A stretch of DNA of 7,254 bases from Solirubrobacterales bacterium 70-9 (GTDB lineage Bacteria > Actinomycetota > Thermoleophilia > Solirubrobacterales > 70-9). Below the pieces are notes generated by a model, which worked only from the letters and a program-made list of their open reading frames with translations, ran no database searches and was not told the origin of the DNA. The stretch lies in contig MKSH01000276.1 in the NCBI GenBank assembly GCA_001898095.1, forward strand, positions 19,804 through 27,057, given 5' to 3'. Of this stretch, positions 1 to 7,254 are shown one piece after another (the stretch's first letter is position 1; the number at the start of each line of letters is the position of its first letter). Made by a program: the position numbers and the translations under genes.

Positions 1-70
1 CCGACACGGCGCCACCGTACCCATTGAAGGTTCTCGTTCAAGCCGCGCGCTTGGCAGGAACCGACGCCCG

Positions 71-298
71 GTGGCAGAAACCGGCGACATGATCGAAGCG
101 GCGCGAACCCTGATGAAGTCCGAGCCCGAGCTGTCGGAGCTGATCGCCGAAGTCGAAGGCGTCGAGGTGACGATGGCCGAGAAGGGTTTCGGCACGCGGG
201 TGGAACTGCGGGCGGCCGACGGGAGCGGCCTGCTGCAGGAGGACCTGGAGGCGGTCCTCGACCAGCTCGCCGAACCGCAGCGGCGCCCGTTCAGCTGA
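71..298 (+). CDS. Small acidic hypothetical protein (75 aa)
   Basis: I do not recognise the family. The 75-residue product is hydrophilic and acidic, with no signal peptide, membrane segment or cysteine. Its N-terminal half looks helical (IEAARTLMKSEPELSEL). It is followed by a likely strand pair around residues 30-50 (VEVTMAEKGFGTRVELR) and a C-terminal helix (EDLEAVLDQLAE). The GTG start is preferred because AGGAA lies at 56-60, ten bases upstream, and G/C-ending codons dominate soon after it. An ATG at 89 is an alternative start. The frame stays open to the left edge, but codons there have mixed third bases and do not look coding. The strand-then-helix tail loosely recalls the dimerisation end of ParB-type proteins, which is too weak to name it. 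The gene ends ahead of a strong intrinsic terminator, so it is probably the last gene of its transcript. Confidence 0.6.
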   Translation: MAETGDMIEAARTLMKSEPELSELIAEVEGVEVTMAEKGFGTRVELRAADGSGLLQEDLEAVLDQLAEPQRRPFS

Positions 299-380
299 GC
301 GGCGTCGGCGCTCTCCTGATCGGCATCAAAAGGTTTATCCCGGCCCCTTCCAGGGCAGAGTGGCACCAAAGCGACAGTGA

Positions 381-404
381 AAGGCCCGCCTCGGCGGGTC
401 TTTT
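381..404 (+). terminator. Rho-independent terminator after the 71-298 gene
   Basis: A 9-bp stem is formed by 381-389 (AAGGCCCGC) and 394-402 (GCGGGTCTT), with a CTCG tetraloop and one G-T wobble. The run of four T at 401-404 overlaps the end of the stem. It lies 83 bases past the stop of the small upstream gene and before the pccB promoter region, so it isolates pccB from upstream transcription. Confidence 0.75.
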
Positions 405-420
405 GCTTGTTCAGGCGGCG

Positions 421-449
421 GGCCTTTTGTTCTTCCGCTTACATAGAAT
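421..449 (+). promoter_or_regulatory. Candidate pccB promoter
   Basis: TAGAAT at 444-449 matches the sigma-70-type -10 consensus at five of six positions. It lies in a locally AT-richer patch just past the terminator. The hexamer 17 bases upstream (GGCCTT at 421-426) is a poor -35. Initiation about seven bases downstream of the -10 would leave a leader of only about 20 bases before the ATG at 477. This is inferred from sequence only. Confidence 0.35.
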
Positions 450-476
450 CGCCCGCGCCCCTTCGGCCACCCCCGT

Positions 477-2057
477 ATGTCGCCCGATATCCGCGAGAAA
501 AACCCGGTCACCCACGAGGAGAAGCTCGCCTACCTGCGCGAACTCCGCGAGGCGGCGGTCCACTCGGCTTCCGAGGAAGCGGTCGAGAAGCAGCACGCCC
601 GCGGCAAGCTGACCGCGCGCGAGCGCATCGACCTGTTGCTCGACCCGGACTCCTTCCAGGAGCTCGACACCTTCGTCCGCCACCGGACCTACGACTTCGA
701 GATGCAGAAGAAACGGCCCTGGGGCGACGCGGTGGTCACCGGCCACGGGACCATAGAAGGAAGAACTGTTTTTGTTTTCTCGCAAGATTTCACGGTTTTC
801 GGTGGGAGCTTGGGAGAGGTCATGGCGGAGAAGATGTGCAAGGTCATGGACCTGGCCGCGGAGGTCGGGGCGCCGGTGATCGGCATCAACGACTCGGGCG
901 GCGCCCGGATCCAGGAGGGCGTCGTCTCGCTCGGTGCCTACGGCGACGTCTTCGCCCGCAACGTCAAATGCTCCGGCGTGATCCCGCAGATCAGCCTGAT
1001 CATGGGCCCCTGCGCCGGCGGCGCGGTCTACTCGCCGGCGATGACCGACTTCATCTTCATGGTCAAAGAGACCAGCCACATGTTCATCACCGGTCCGGAA
1101 GTGATCAAAACCGTGACCGGGGAGGAAGTCGAGTTCGAGGCGCTCGGCGGGGCGATGAGCCACAACTCGAAATCGGGAGTCGCGCACTTCGCCTCCGAGA
1201 ACGAGGAGGCCTGTCTCGAGGACGCCCGCTACCTGATGAGCTTCCTGCCCTCGAACAACCTCGAGCTGCCGCCGCGCTTCGAGCCCACCGACGACCCGGA
1301 GCGCGAAGACGCCGACCTCGACACCGTCGTCCCCGACGACCCGTCGAAACCGTATGACATGCGCGAGGTGATCAAGCGGATCGTCGACGACGAAGAGTTC
1401 TTCGAGGTCCACGAACACTTCGCCAAAAACATCATCTGCGGCTTCTCCCGCCTCGACGGCTATCCGGTCGGGATCGTCGGCAACCAGCCCGCCTTCCTCG
1501 CTGGCGTGCTCGACATCGAGGCCTCCGAGAAGGCGGCCCGCTTCGTCCGCACCTGCGATTGCTACAACGTCCCGATCCTCACCTTCACCGATGTCCCCGG
1601 CTTCCTGCCGGGAACGGACCAGGAGTGGAACGGGATCATCCGCCACGGCGCCAAGCTCCTCTACGCCTACACCGAGGCGACGGTGCCGAAGCTCACCGTG
1701 GTCACCCGCAAGGCCTACGGCGGTGCCTACGACGTGATGGCCTCCAAGCACATGCTGGCCGACTTCAACTACGCCTGGCCGACGGCCGAGGTCGCGGTGA
1801 TGGGCCCCGAGGGCGCCGTCAACATCATCTACCGCAAAGACATCGCCAACTCGCCCACCCCGGACGAGCGTCGCCAGAAGCTGATCGACGACTACAAAGC
1901 CCACTTCGCCAACCCCTACTCGGCGGCGGAGCGCGGCTACATCGACGACGTCATCGAGCCCCACCAGACGCGCCCGAAGCTGATCAAGGCCCTCCGCATG
2001 CTGCAGTCCAAGCGCGTCCCCCAGCCGAAGCGCAAGCACGGCAACATCCCGCTCTAA
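477..2057 (+). CDS. pccB: Acyl-CoA (propionyl-CoA) carboxylase beta / carboxyltransferase subunit
   Basis: This subunit transfers the carboxyl group from biotin on the alpha subunit to an acyl-CoA, most likely making methylmalonyl-CoA from propionyl-CoA in the cytoplasm. At 526 aa it is full length for the family. The N-terminal signature ([20 protein letters not shown], residues 36-55) and the end KHGNIPL are typical. The two crotonase-like halves carry the expected oxyanion-hole glycines, in [11 protein letters not shown] (138-148) with CAGGAVYSP (179-187), and in [11 protein letters not shown] (411-421). Asp419 aligns with the residue (Asp422 in Streptomyces coelicolor PccB, from memory) reported to set acyl-chain preference. 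This favours propionyl-CoA, but a broader acyl-CoA carboxylase is possible. No biotin carboxylase alpha or epsilon subunit gene is in the window, so the partner is encoded elsewhere. No Shine-Dalgarno precedes the ATG. The start is set by homology and by a likely short leader. Codons 93-113 are unusually AT-rich (see findings). Confidence 0.96.
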   Translation: MSPDIREKNPVTHEEKLAYLRELREAAVHSASEEAVEKQHARGKLTARERIDLLLDPDSFQELDTFVRHRTYDFEMQKKRPWGDAVVTGHGTIEGRTVFVFSQDFTVFGGSLGEVMAEKMCKVMDLAAEVGAPVIGINDSGGARIQEGVVSLGAYGDVFARNVKCSGVIPQISLIMGPCAGGAVYSPAMTDFIFMVKETSHMFITGPEVIKTVTGEEVEFEALGGAMSHNSKSGVAHFASENEEACLEDARYLMSFLPSNNLELPPRFEPTDDPEREDADLDTVVPDDPSKPYDMREVIKRIVDDEEFFEVHEHFAKNIICGFSRLDGYPVGIVGNQPAFLAGVLDIEASEKAARFVRTCDCYNVPILTFTDVPGFLPGTDQEWNGIIRHGAKLLYAYTEATVPKLTVVTRKAYGGAYDVMASKHMLADFNYAWPTAEVAVMGPEGAVNIIYRKDIANSPTPDERRQKLIDDYKAHFANPYSAAERGYIDDVIEPHQTRPKLIKALRMLQSKRVPQPKRKHGNIPL

Positions 2058-2107
2058 GCGCCCTCAAGCGAGCTCCAAGCCCACCCGCGGGGGGAGAACC
2101 CCGGCCA

Positions 2108-2146
2108 GCTGTTCCTTATCCCCGTATGCGAGGGATAAGGAACAGC
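2108..2146. repeat. Perfect 15-bp inverted repeat (hairpin or operator)
   Basis: The arm at 2108-2122 (GCTGTTCCTTATCCC) is the exact reverse complement of 2132-2146 (GGGATAAGGAACAGC). The arms are separated by nine bases, which can add two more C-G pairs with one bulged base. It starts 50 bases past the pccB stop and ends 21 bases before the next start codon. It lacks a T-run on either strand, so it is not a standard intrinsic terminator. It could stabilise the pccB mRNA 3' end, be a dispersed palindromic repeat, or be a binding site for the AbiEi-like protein encoded just downstream. Confidence 0.8.
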
Positions 2147-2167
2147 GCAAGCGGAGGGTGGGCGCGG

Positions 2168-3061
2168 GTGGCGCGGATTGCGGGCGCGCAGGGAGGTTTG
2201 GCGACGATTCGGCAGCTGCGGGAGGCTGGGATTCCGGATGCGTCGATCGACCGGGCGGTGGCACGCGGCCGGTTGCATCCCGTCTTCCACGGCGTCTACT
2301 GCGTCGGACATCGCTACCTGACGGCGCATGGCCGGTTGTTGGCGGCGACGTTGACTTGTGGAGAGGGCAGCGTGGTATCGCATGGGACGGCCGCCTGGCT
2401 CTATGGACTCAGCCAGAAGCGGCCGAAGGCGATCGATGTGATCGCACCGGTCGAAGCGGGGCGGAAGATCGCGGGCATCCGCCGTCGGTTTGTGCCGATG
2501 CCGACGGGGCGCGAAATCTGGCGGAGGGGTGGTGTCCCGGTGACCAGCCCGATGCGGACGCTGGTCGACTGCGCCGGGTCCGATCCGGCGGCCATCGGCG
2601 CCATGATCGAGCAGGCCTCGGTCCTCCGACTGCTCGATATCGGCGCCGTTGACCGGGTCCTCGAGGGGCCTCGCCGTCGCGGCGCAAAGCGATTGCTTCG
2701 CGCGCTCGAACCTTGGCGCCGTTACAAGCCCGGGATCAAGATCCGCAGCCGCATGGAGGCGAAGCTGCTGCCGCTCTTGACCGAAGCTGCGTTGCCGATC
2801 CCGCAGACCAATGTCCGCTTACGAGTAGGCGCCAAGACCTATGAGGTCGACTTTCTCTGGCGCCGGCAGAAGCTGATCGTCGAAACCGACGGCGGTCGAT
2901 TCCACGACAATCCCGTCGCAGGCTCACGCGACAGCTACCGCAATCATGCCCTGACCGGCGCCGGGTACCGACTTCCGCGCCTTGGCTGGGAGGATCTTCG
3001 CGACCGCCCGGAAGAGACCATGCGGGAGCTTGCCGGCCTGCTGCGCGCCAAGTCGACCTAG
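2168..3061 (+). CDS. AbiEi-like antitoxin domain fused to DUF559 nuclease-like domain
   Basis: The 297-aa protein starts with an AbiEi-type winged-helix region. Residues 1-35 (ARIAGAQGGLATIRQLREAG then SIDRAVARGRL) lead into the hallmark HPVFHGVYCVGH (37-48) and SHGTAAWLYGL (71-81). The C-terminal third is DUF559, a Vsr-like PD-(D/E)XK fold. It shows RMEAKLL (Glu197), YEVDFLW (Asp228), LIVETDGGRFHD (Glu239, Asp241, His246), then DSYRNHALTGAGYRL and a WEDL tail. All likely metal-binding acidic residues are present, so it may cleave nucleic acid, though activity in this family is largely untested. The start chosen is GTG 2168, with GGAGGG nine bases upstream (2153-2158). An in-frame ATG at 2126 lies in the loop of the inverted repeat and is less likely. 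No AbiEii-type nucleotidyltransferase toxin gene is adjacent. Third-position G/C bias is weaker than in pccB or acnA, consistent with an accessory, perhaps transferred, gene. Confidence 0.85.
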   Translation: MARIAGAQGGLATIRQLREAGIPDASIDRAVARGRLHPVFHGVYCVGHRYLTAHGRLLAATLTCGEGSVVSHGTAAWLYGLSQKRPKAIDVIAPVEAGRKIAGIRRRFVPMPTGREIWRRGGVPVTSPMRTLVDCAGSDPAAIGAMIEQASVLRLLDIGAVDRVLEGPRRRGAKRLLRALEPWRRYKPGIKIRSRMEAKLLPLLTEAALPIPQTNVRLRVGAKTYEVDFLWRRQKLIVETDGGRFHDNPVAGSRDSYRNHALTGAGYRLPRLGWEDLRDRPEETMRELAGLLRAKST

Positions 3062-3187
3062 GCGATCGGGGCCGGCGCGGGCGTGTAGATCCGCCGGGGC
3101 CGAGCATGGTGAAGAACTCACCGGTCCGGATATCGAGCGGGCCGCGCCGGCGCTCCGGGCGGTGGCCGCAGCGGCTAAAGGCCTGTC

Positions 3188-3748
3188 CTAGAAGCCGGCC
3201 GGGTGGCGCGCGACGAAGCCTTCGTTGCTGCGCAGTTCTTCGTGCCAGCGGGGGCCGGTTTCTTCGCCGGAGTCGCCCGAGGTGTCGAAGCGGTAGCCGG
3301 CGACCGTCATGTAGGCGTGGCCGCCGTTGGCGTAGACGGTGATCCAGCGGCCTTCGCCTTCTTCGCCCCAGGTCATCATCGGACCGGAGGGAAGCGGGCT
3401 TTCGAGAAACTTGCCGCCATGCAGGGCGAAGGAGACCGAGCCCGAGCAGTCGTAGCCGGCGGAGAAGAAGCTGGCGTGGCCGCCGCCGTAGATGTAGGGC
3501 TTGGTGCGGATCTTGTTCGCCGCGGCGATCACGGCCTTGACCCGGCCCGGGGCGCTCGCGGGCGGGATCAGTTCGCCACTGGCCAGCAGCTTCGCTTTCG
3601 CGGTCGGCGTGCAGATGTCAACTTCGGCGGGGGTGAGACCGCCGGTCCGGCAGGCGGCGGAGGCGCCTCCGGGAAGGGCGGCCATGAGGGCGACGAGCGC
3701 CACAAGGAACGCCAAACCAGCTTTGAGCTTGAAACCGCGCTTCGGCAA
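3188..3748 (-). CDS. Secreted NlpC/P60-like (C40) peptidoglycan peptidase
   Basis: The 186-aa precursor has a Sec signal peptide: KR-rich N-terminus, hydrophobic core at about residues 10-25 and likely cleavage after GGASA near residue 31. The mature protein has a short N-terminal segment with Cys33 and Cys46, possibly a disulfide, then one catalytic domain from about residue 68. The nucleophile is Cys101 in AGYDCSGSVSFAL and the base is His144 in YANGGHAYMTVAG. Asp155 in YRFDTSG is conserved in position but its role is unproven. The end GPRWHEELRS followed by GFVARHPAGF is typical of actinobacterial members. The likely role is hydrolysis of stem-peptide bonds outside the membrane. No LysM, SH3 or other wall-binding domain is present. 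The start is TTG at 3746-3748 (minus strand), supported by AAGGAGA eight bases upstream. The first ATG (residue 22) would remove the signal peptide. The gene is convergent with the DUF559 gene and sits behind a c-di-AMP riboswitch. Confidence 0.9.
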   Translation of the reverse strand: MPKRGFKLKAGLAFLVALVALMAALPGGASAACRTGGLTPAEVDICTPTAKAKLLASGELIPPASAPGRVKAVIAAANKIRTKPYIYGGGHASFFSAGYDCSGSVSFALHGGKFLESPLPSGPMMTWGEEGEGRWITVYANGGHAYMTVAGYRFDTSGDSGEETGPRWHEELRSNEGFVARHPAGF

Positions 3749-3755
3749 ACCGATA

Positions 3756-3763
3756 TCTCCTTC
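3756..3763 (-). promoter_or_regulatory. Shine-Dalgarno that decides the TTG start
   Basis: On the minus strand the sequence reads GAAGGAGATATCGGTTTG, a strong AAGGAGA eight bases before TTG. It lies only a few bases after the last conserved block of the riboswitch aptamer, so folding of the aptamer's closing helix could affect ribosome access. Confidence 0.75.
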
Positions 3764-3765
3764 GT

Positions 3766-3890
3766 CGGCCTACGGGGTTAGCTGTCGGGCTGGCGCTGAA
3801 AGAGCTCGCGCCTCCACCAAGAGGTGGATTAGCCCCGAAAACGTGGTTCCCCCGCTCCCGCTGCCAGATGGCGTGCAGGACTCGGCGTTT
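3766..3890 (-). ncRNA. Cyclic-di-AMP riboswitch (ydaO/yuaA leader)
   Basis: Reading the minus strand 5' to 3', the conserved blocks of the ydaO/yuaA class appear in order. They are GCCGAGTCCTGC (3886-3875), GGGGGAACCACG (3853-3842), TTTCGGGGCTAATCC (3840-3826), CTCTTTCAGCGCC (3804-3792), then GCCCGACAGCTAACCCCGTA (3790-3771) and GGC (3770-3768). Supporting helices include CCACC/GGTGG with a TCTT loop (3827-3814) and GGCGC/GCGCC (3812-3792). GCC near the 5' end can pair with GGC at the 3' end as the closing helix. This class binds c-di-AMP and commonly precedes cell-wall hydrolase genes in actinobacteria, usually turning expression off when ligand is high. No intrinsic terminator separates it from the gene. 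The Shine-Dalgarno follows directly, so translational control is plausible here. Family assignment is from remembered consensus, not a covariance search. Confidence 0.9.
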
Positions 3891-3910
3891 CGGTCGTTCT
3901 GACTCGCGGC

Positions 3911-3916
3911 ATAGTA
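3911..3916 (-). promoter_or_regulatory. Possible -10 element for the riboswitch/hydrolase transcript
   Basis: TACTAT on the minus strand (3916 down to 3911) matches the -10 consensus at four of six positions. It would start transcription near 3904, just before the first aptamer block at 3886. No convincing -35 is seen at normal spacing. The placement relative to the aptamer is the main argument. Confidence 0.3.
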
Positions 3917-4020
3917 GTGGATCGACCGGGCGCTCGCTTACAGAACGCAAACATTTAGTTGGATTTCGCTCTGGGAGGGCGATTTCCTGTCCCGATAAGA
4001 CCCTCGGCGGGCGCTCCTAA

Positions 4021-4034
4021 GGCCGATTTCGGCC
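4021..4034. repeat. Short hairpin in the divergent intergenic region
   Basis: GGCCG (4021-4025) and CGGCC (4030-4034) flank ATTT, forming a compact stem-loop about 40 bases before the SDR start. No T-run follows on either strand, so a terminator role is not supported. Apart from this hairpin and the riboswitch with its control sites, I see no gene or RNA in the 3749-4074 gap. Confidence 0.4.
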
Positions 4035-4074
4035 CGTTCTCCTCAGTCCCGGACTAGTAGATTGAGTCTTTGGA

Positions 4075-4878
4075 ATGGAGATAGCCGGGCGGACAGCACT
4101 TCTCACCGGGGCCACCGGCGGCCTCGGTCGGGCGATCGCGAAGGGGCTGGCCGGCTCCGGCGCCGCCCTTGTCCTCAGCGGGCGCCGCGAGGAGGATCTC
4201 CTGAAGTTGGCCGAGTCGCTGCCCGGCGGAGACCACCGCGTCGTCGTCGCCGACCTCGCCGAGGACGGTGATGCCGAGCGCCTCGCCGCCGCCGCGGCGG
4301 GCGTCGACATCCTCGTCGCCAACGCCGGCCTTCCCGGCGCCGGATGGCTGGCCGAGTTCTCCGCCGCGGAGGTGAAGCGCGCCCTGCGCGTCAACCTCGA
4401 GGCGCCGATGCTGCTCGCTCGCGCCCTCTTCCCGGAAATGCTCGAGCGCGGCGCCGGCCACCTCGTCTTCGTCTCCTCGCTCTCCGGCAAGTCGGCGAGC
4501 CCCCGCACCTCGATCTACAACGCGACCAAGTTCGGCCTGCGCGGCTTCGCGCTCGGCCTGCGCACCGACCTTCACGCGCGCGGGATCGGCGTCTCGATCG
4601 TCTCCCCGGGCTTCGTCCGCGAAGCCGGGATGTTCGTCGACGCGGGCGGCAAGACGCCGCCGGGCCTCGGCACCACCACCCCCGCCGCGGTCGCCGCCGC
4701 GGTCGAGAAGGCGATCGTCGCCGACAAGGTCGAGATCGCCGTCGCCCCGATCCTCGACCGGGTCGCCGCCCACGCCGGCCTGGTCAGCCCGCGTGCGTCC
4801 GTCCTCGCCCAGAGCGGCAGCGCCGGCCAGAGGGCCGCCGCCGCGGTCACCGACGGCCACTCCAAGGACAAGCGTTGA
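4075..4878 (+). CDS. Short-chain dehydrogenase/reductase (SDR, classical type)
   Basis: This 267-aa protein is a classical Rossmann-fold SDR of ordinary length. The nucleotide-binding TGATGGLG is at residues 11-18. SGRREED (35-41) follows beta-strand 2 and its arginines favour NADP(H). VADL (58-61), VANAGLPG (81-88) and VNLEAP (106-111) follow in order. The catalytic set is complete: Asn107, Ser135 (VSSLSG), Tyr148 and Lys152 (YNATK). VSPGFVREAGMF (176-187) is the usual loop after strand 6. The C-terminal 30 residues are variable and low in complexity (Ala, Ser, Lys). The substrate cannot be told from sequence. The ATG at 4075 fits the family start, but only GGA directly against the ATG resembles a ribosome site. 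TAGATT at 4058-4063 could serve as a -10 for a nearly leaderless transcript. It is divergent from the hydrolase and 57 bases before acnA on the same strand. Confidence 0.92.
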   Translation: MEIAGRTALLTGATGGLGRAIAKGLAGSGAALVLSGRREEDLLKLAESLPGGDHRVVVADLAEDGDAERLAAAAAGVDILVANAGLPGAGWLAEFSAAEVKRALRVNLEAPMLLARALFPEMLERGAGHLVFVSSLSGKSASPRTSIYNATKFGLRGFALGLRTDLHARGIGVSIVSPGFVREAGMFVDAGGKTPPGLGTTTPAAVAAAVEKAIVADKVEIAVAPILDRVAAHAGLVSPRASVLAQSGSAGQRAAAAVTDGHSKDKR

Positions 4879-4935
4879 GCCGGCCGCGCCTCGCCCACGA
4901 ACTTCCCCCGTCCCTCCCCCCGAAAGGTTCGTCTC

Positions 4936-7254
<2,319 letters not shown>

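Noticed and set aside
1..60. Possible tRNA T-arm at GGTTCTCGTTCAAGCC
   Set aside because: It lacks the GTTCRA core in the right context, and neither a matching acceptor stem nor a CCA end is present.
2..70. Leftward extension of the first small gene
   Set aside because: The frame has no stop to the window edge, but codons such as ATT, GAA, GGT, TCT, CGT and TCA lack the G/C third-base bias seen after 71. It cannot be excluded without more sequence.
411..2039. A 542-codon open frame antisense to pccB
   Set aside because: It exactly shadows pccB. The composition is repetitive (His, Val, Asp, Arg, Gly) and no start signal or domain is seen.
1559..2167. Extension of the AbiEi/DUF559 frame upstream, overlapping pccB
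   Set aside because: The frame is open but the translation there is Arg/Pro-rich shadow of pccB. The family N-terminus and a GGAGGG site point to GTG 2168. An ATG at 2126 sits in the loop of the palindrome.
3062..3187. A terminator between the convergent DUF559 and hydrolase genes
   Set aside because: GAGCG (3135-3139) and CGCTC (3151-3155) can pair, but the stem is only 5 bp with an 11-base loop and no T-run. No coding frame here looks real either.
4879..4935. A promoter or terminator between the SDR and acnA
   Set aside because: This C-rich 57-base gap holds only the acnA ribosome site. No hairpin with a T-run and no convincing -10 were found, so co-transcription remains open.

Overview
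The window is GC-rich chromosomal DNA with strong G/C bias at third codon positions. Its gene set is typical of an Actinomycetota genome. The actinobacterial-type acyl-CoA carboxylase beta subunit, the actinobacterial-style aconitase, an AbiEi/DUF559-type protein and a cyclic-di-AMP riboswitch ahead of a secreted cell-wall hydrolase fit that phylum. A Thermoleophilia/Solirubrobacterales-like host is my best guess, by inference only. No rRNA, tRNA, CRISPR array, IS element or phage gene is visible.

Layout. (1) 71-298 (+) is a small acidic protein of unknown function, followed by an intrinsic terminator at 381-404. (2) 477-2057 (+) is a complete acyl-CoA carboxylase carboxyltransferase, best called propionyl-CoA carboxylase beta (pccB). 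It has a plausible -10 box about 30 bases upstream but no Shine-Dalgarno. (3) 2108-2146 is a perfect 15-bp inverted repeat between pccB and the next gene. (4) 2168-3061 (+) is an AbiEi-like winged-helix antitoxin domain joined to a DUF559 PD-(D/E)XK nuclease-like domain. Its codon use is looser than that of its neighbours. (5) 3188-3748 (-) is a secreted single-domain NlpC/P60 peptidase, convergent with the previous gene and starting at TTG. Its leader (about 3766-3890, minus strand) is a recognisable c-di-AMP (ydaO/yuaA) riboswitch whose 3' end abuts the ribosome-binding site. (6) 4075-4878 (+) is a classical short-chain dehydrogenase, divergent from the hydrolase. (7) 4936-7254 (+) is aconitase (acnA), cut by the right edge after 773 codons.

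How the genes relate. pccB and acnA are central-carbon enzymes: propionyl-CoA to methylmalonyl-CoA, and citrate/isocitrate in the TCA cycle. They are not obviously co-transcribed. The SDR and acnA are 57 bases apart on the same strand and could share a transcript. The hydrolase is a separate unit controlled by its own riboswitch, linking wall remodelling to c-di-AMP. The AbiEi/DUF559 gene looks like a solitary accessory gene.

No wholly new system is evident. The points most worth following are the riboswitch-hydrolase unit, the AT-rich rare-codon island inside pccB, the palindrome in front of the AbiEi/DUF559 gene, and that solitary antitoxin-nuclease fusion.
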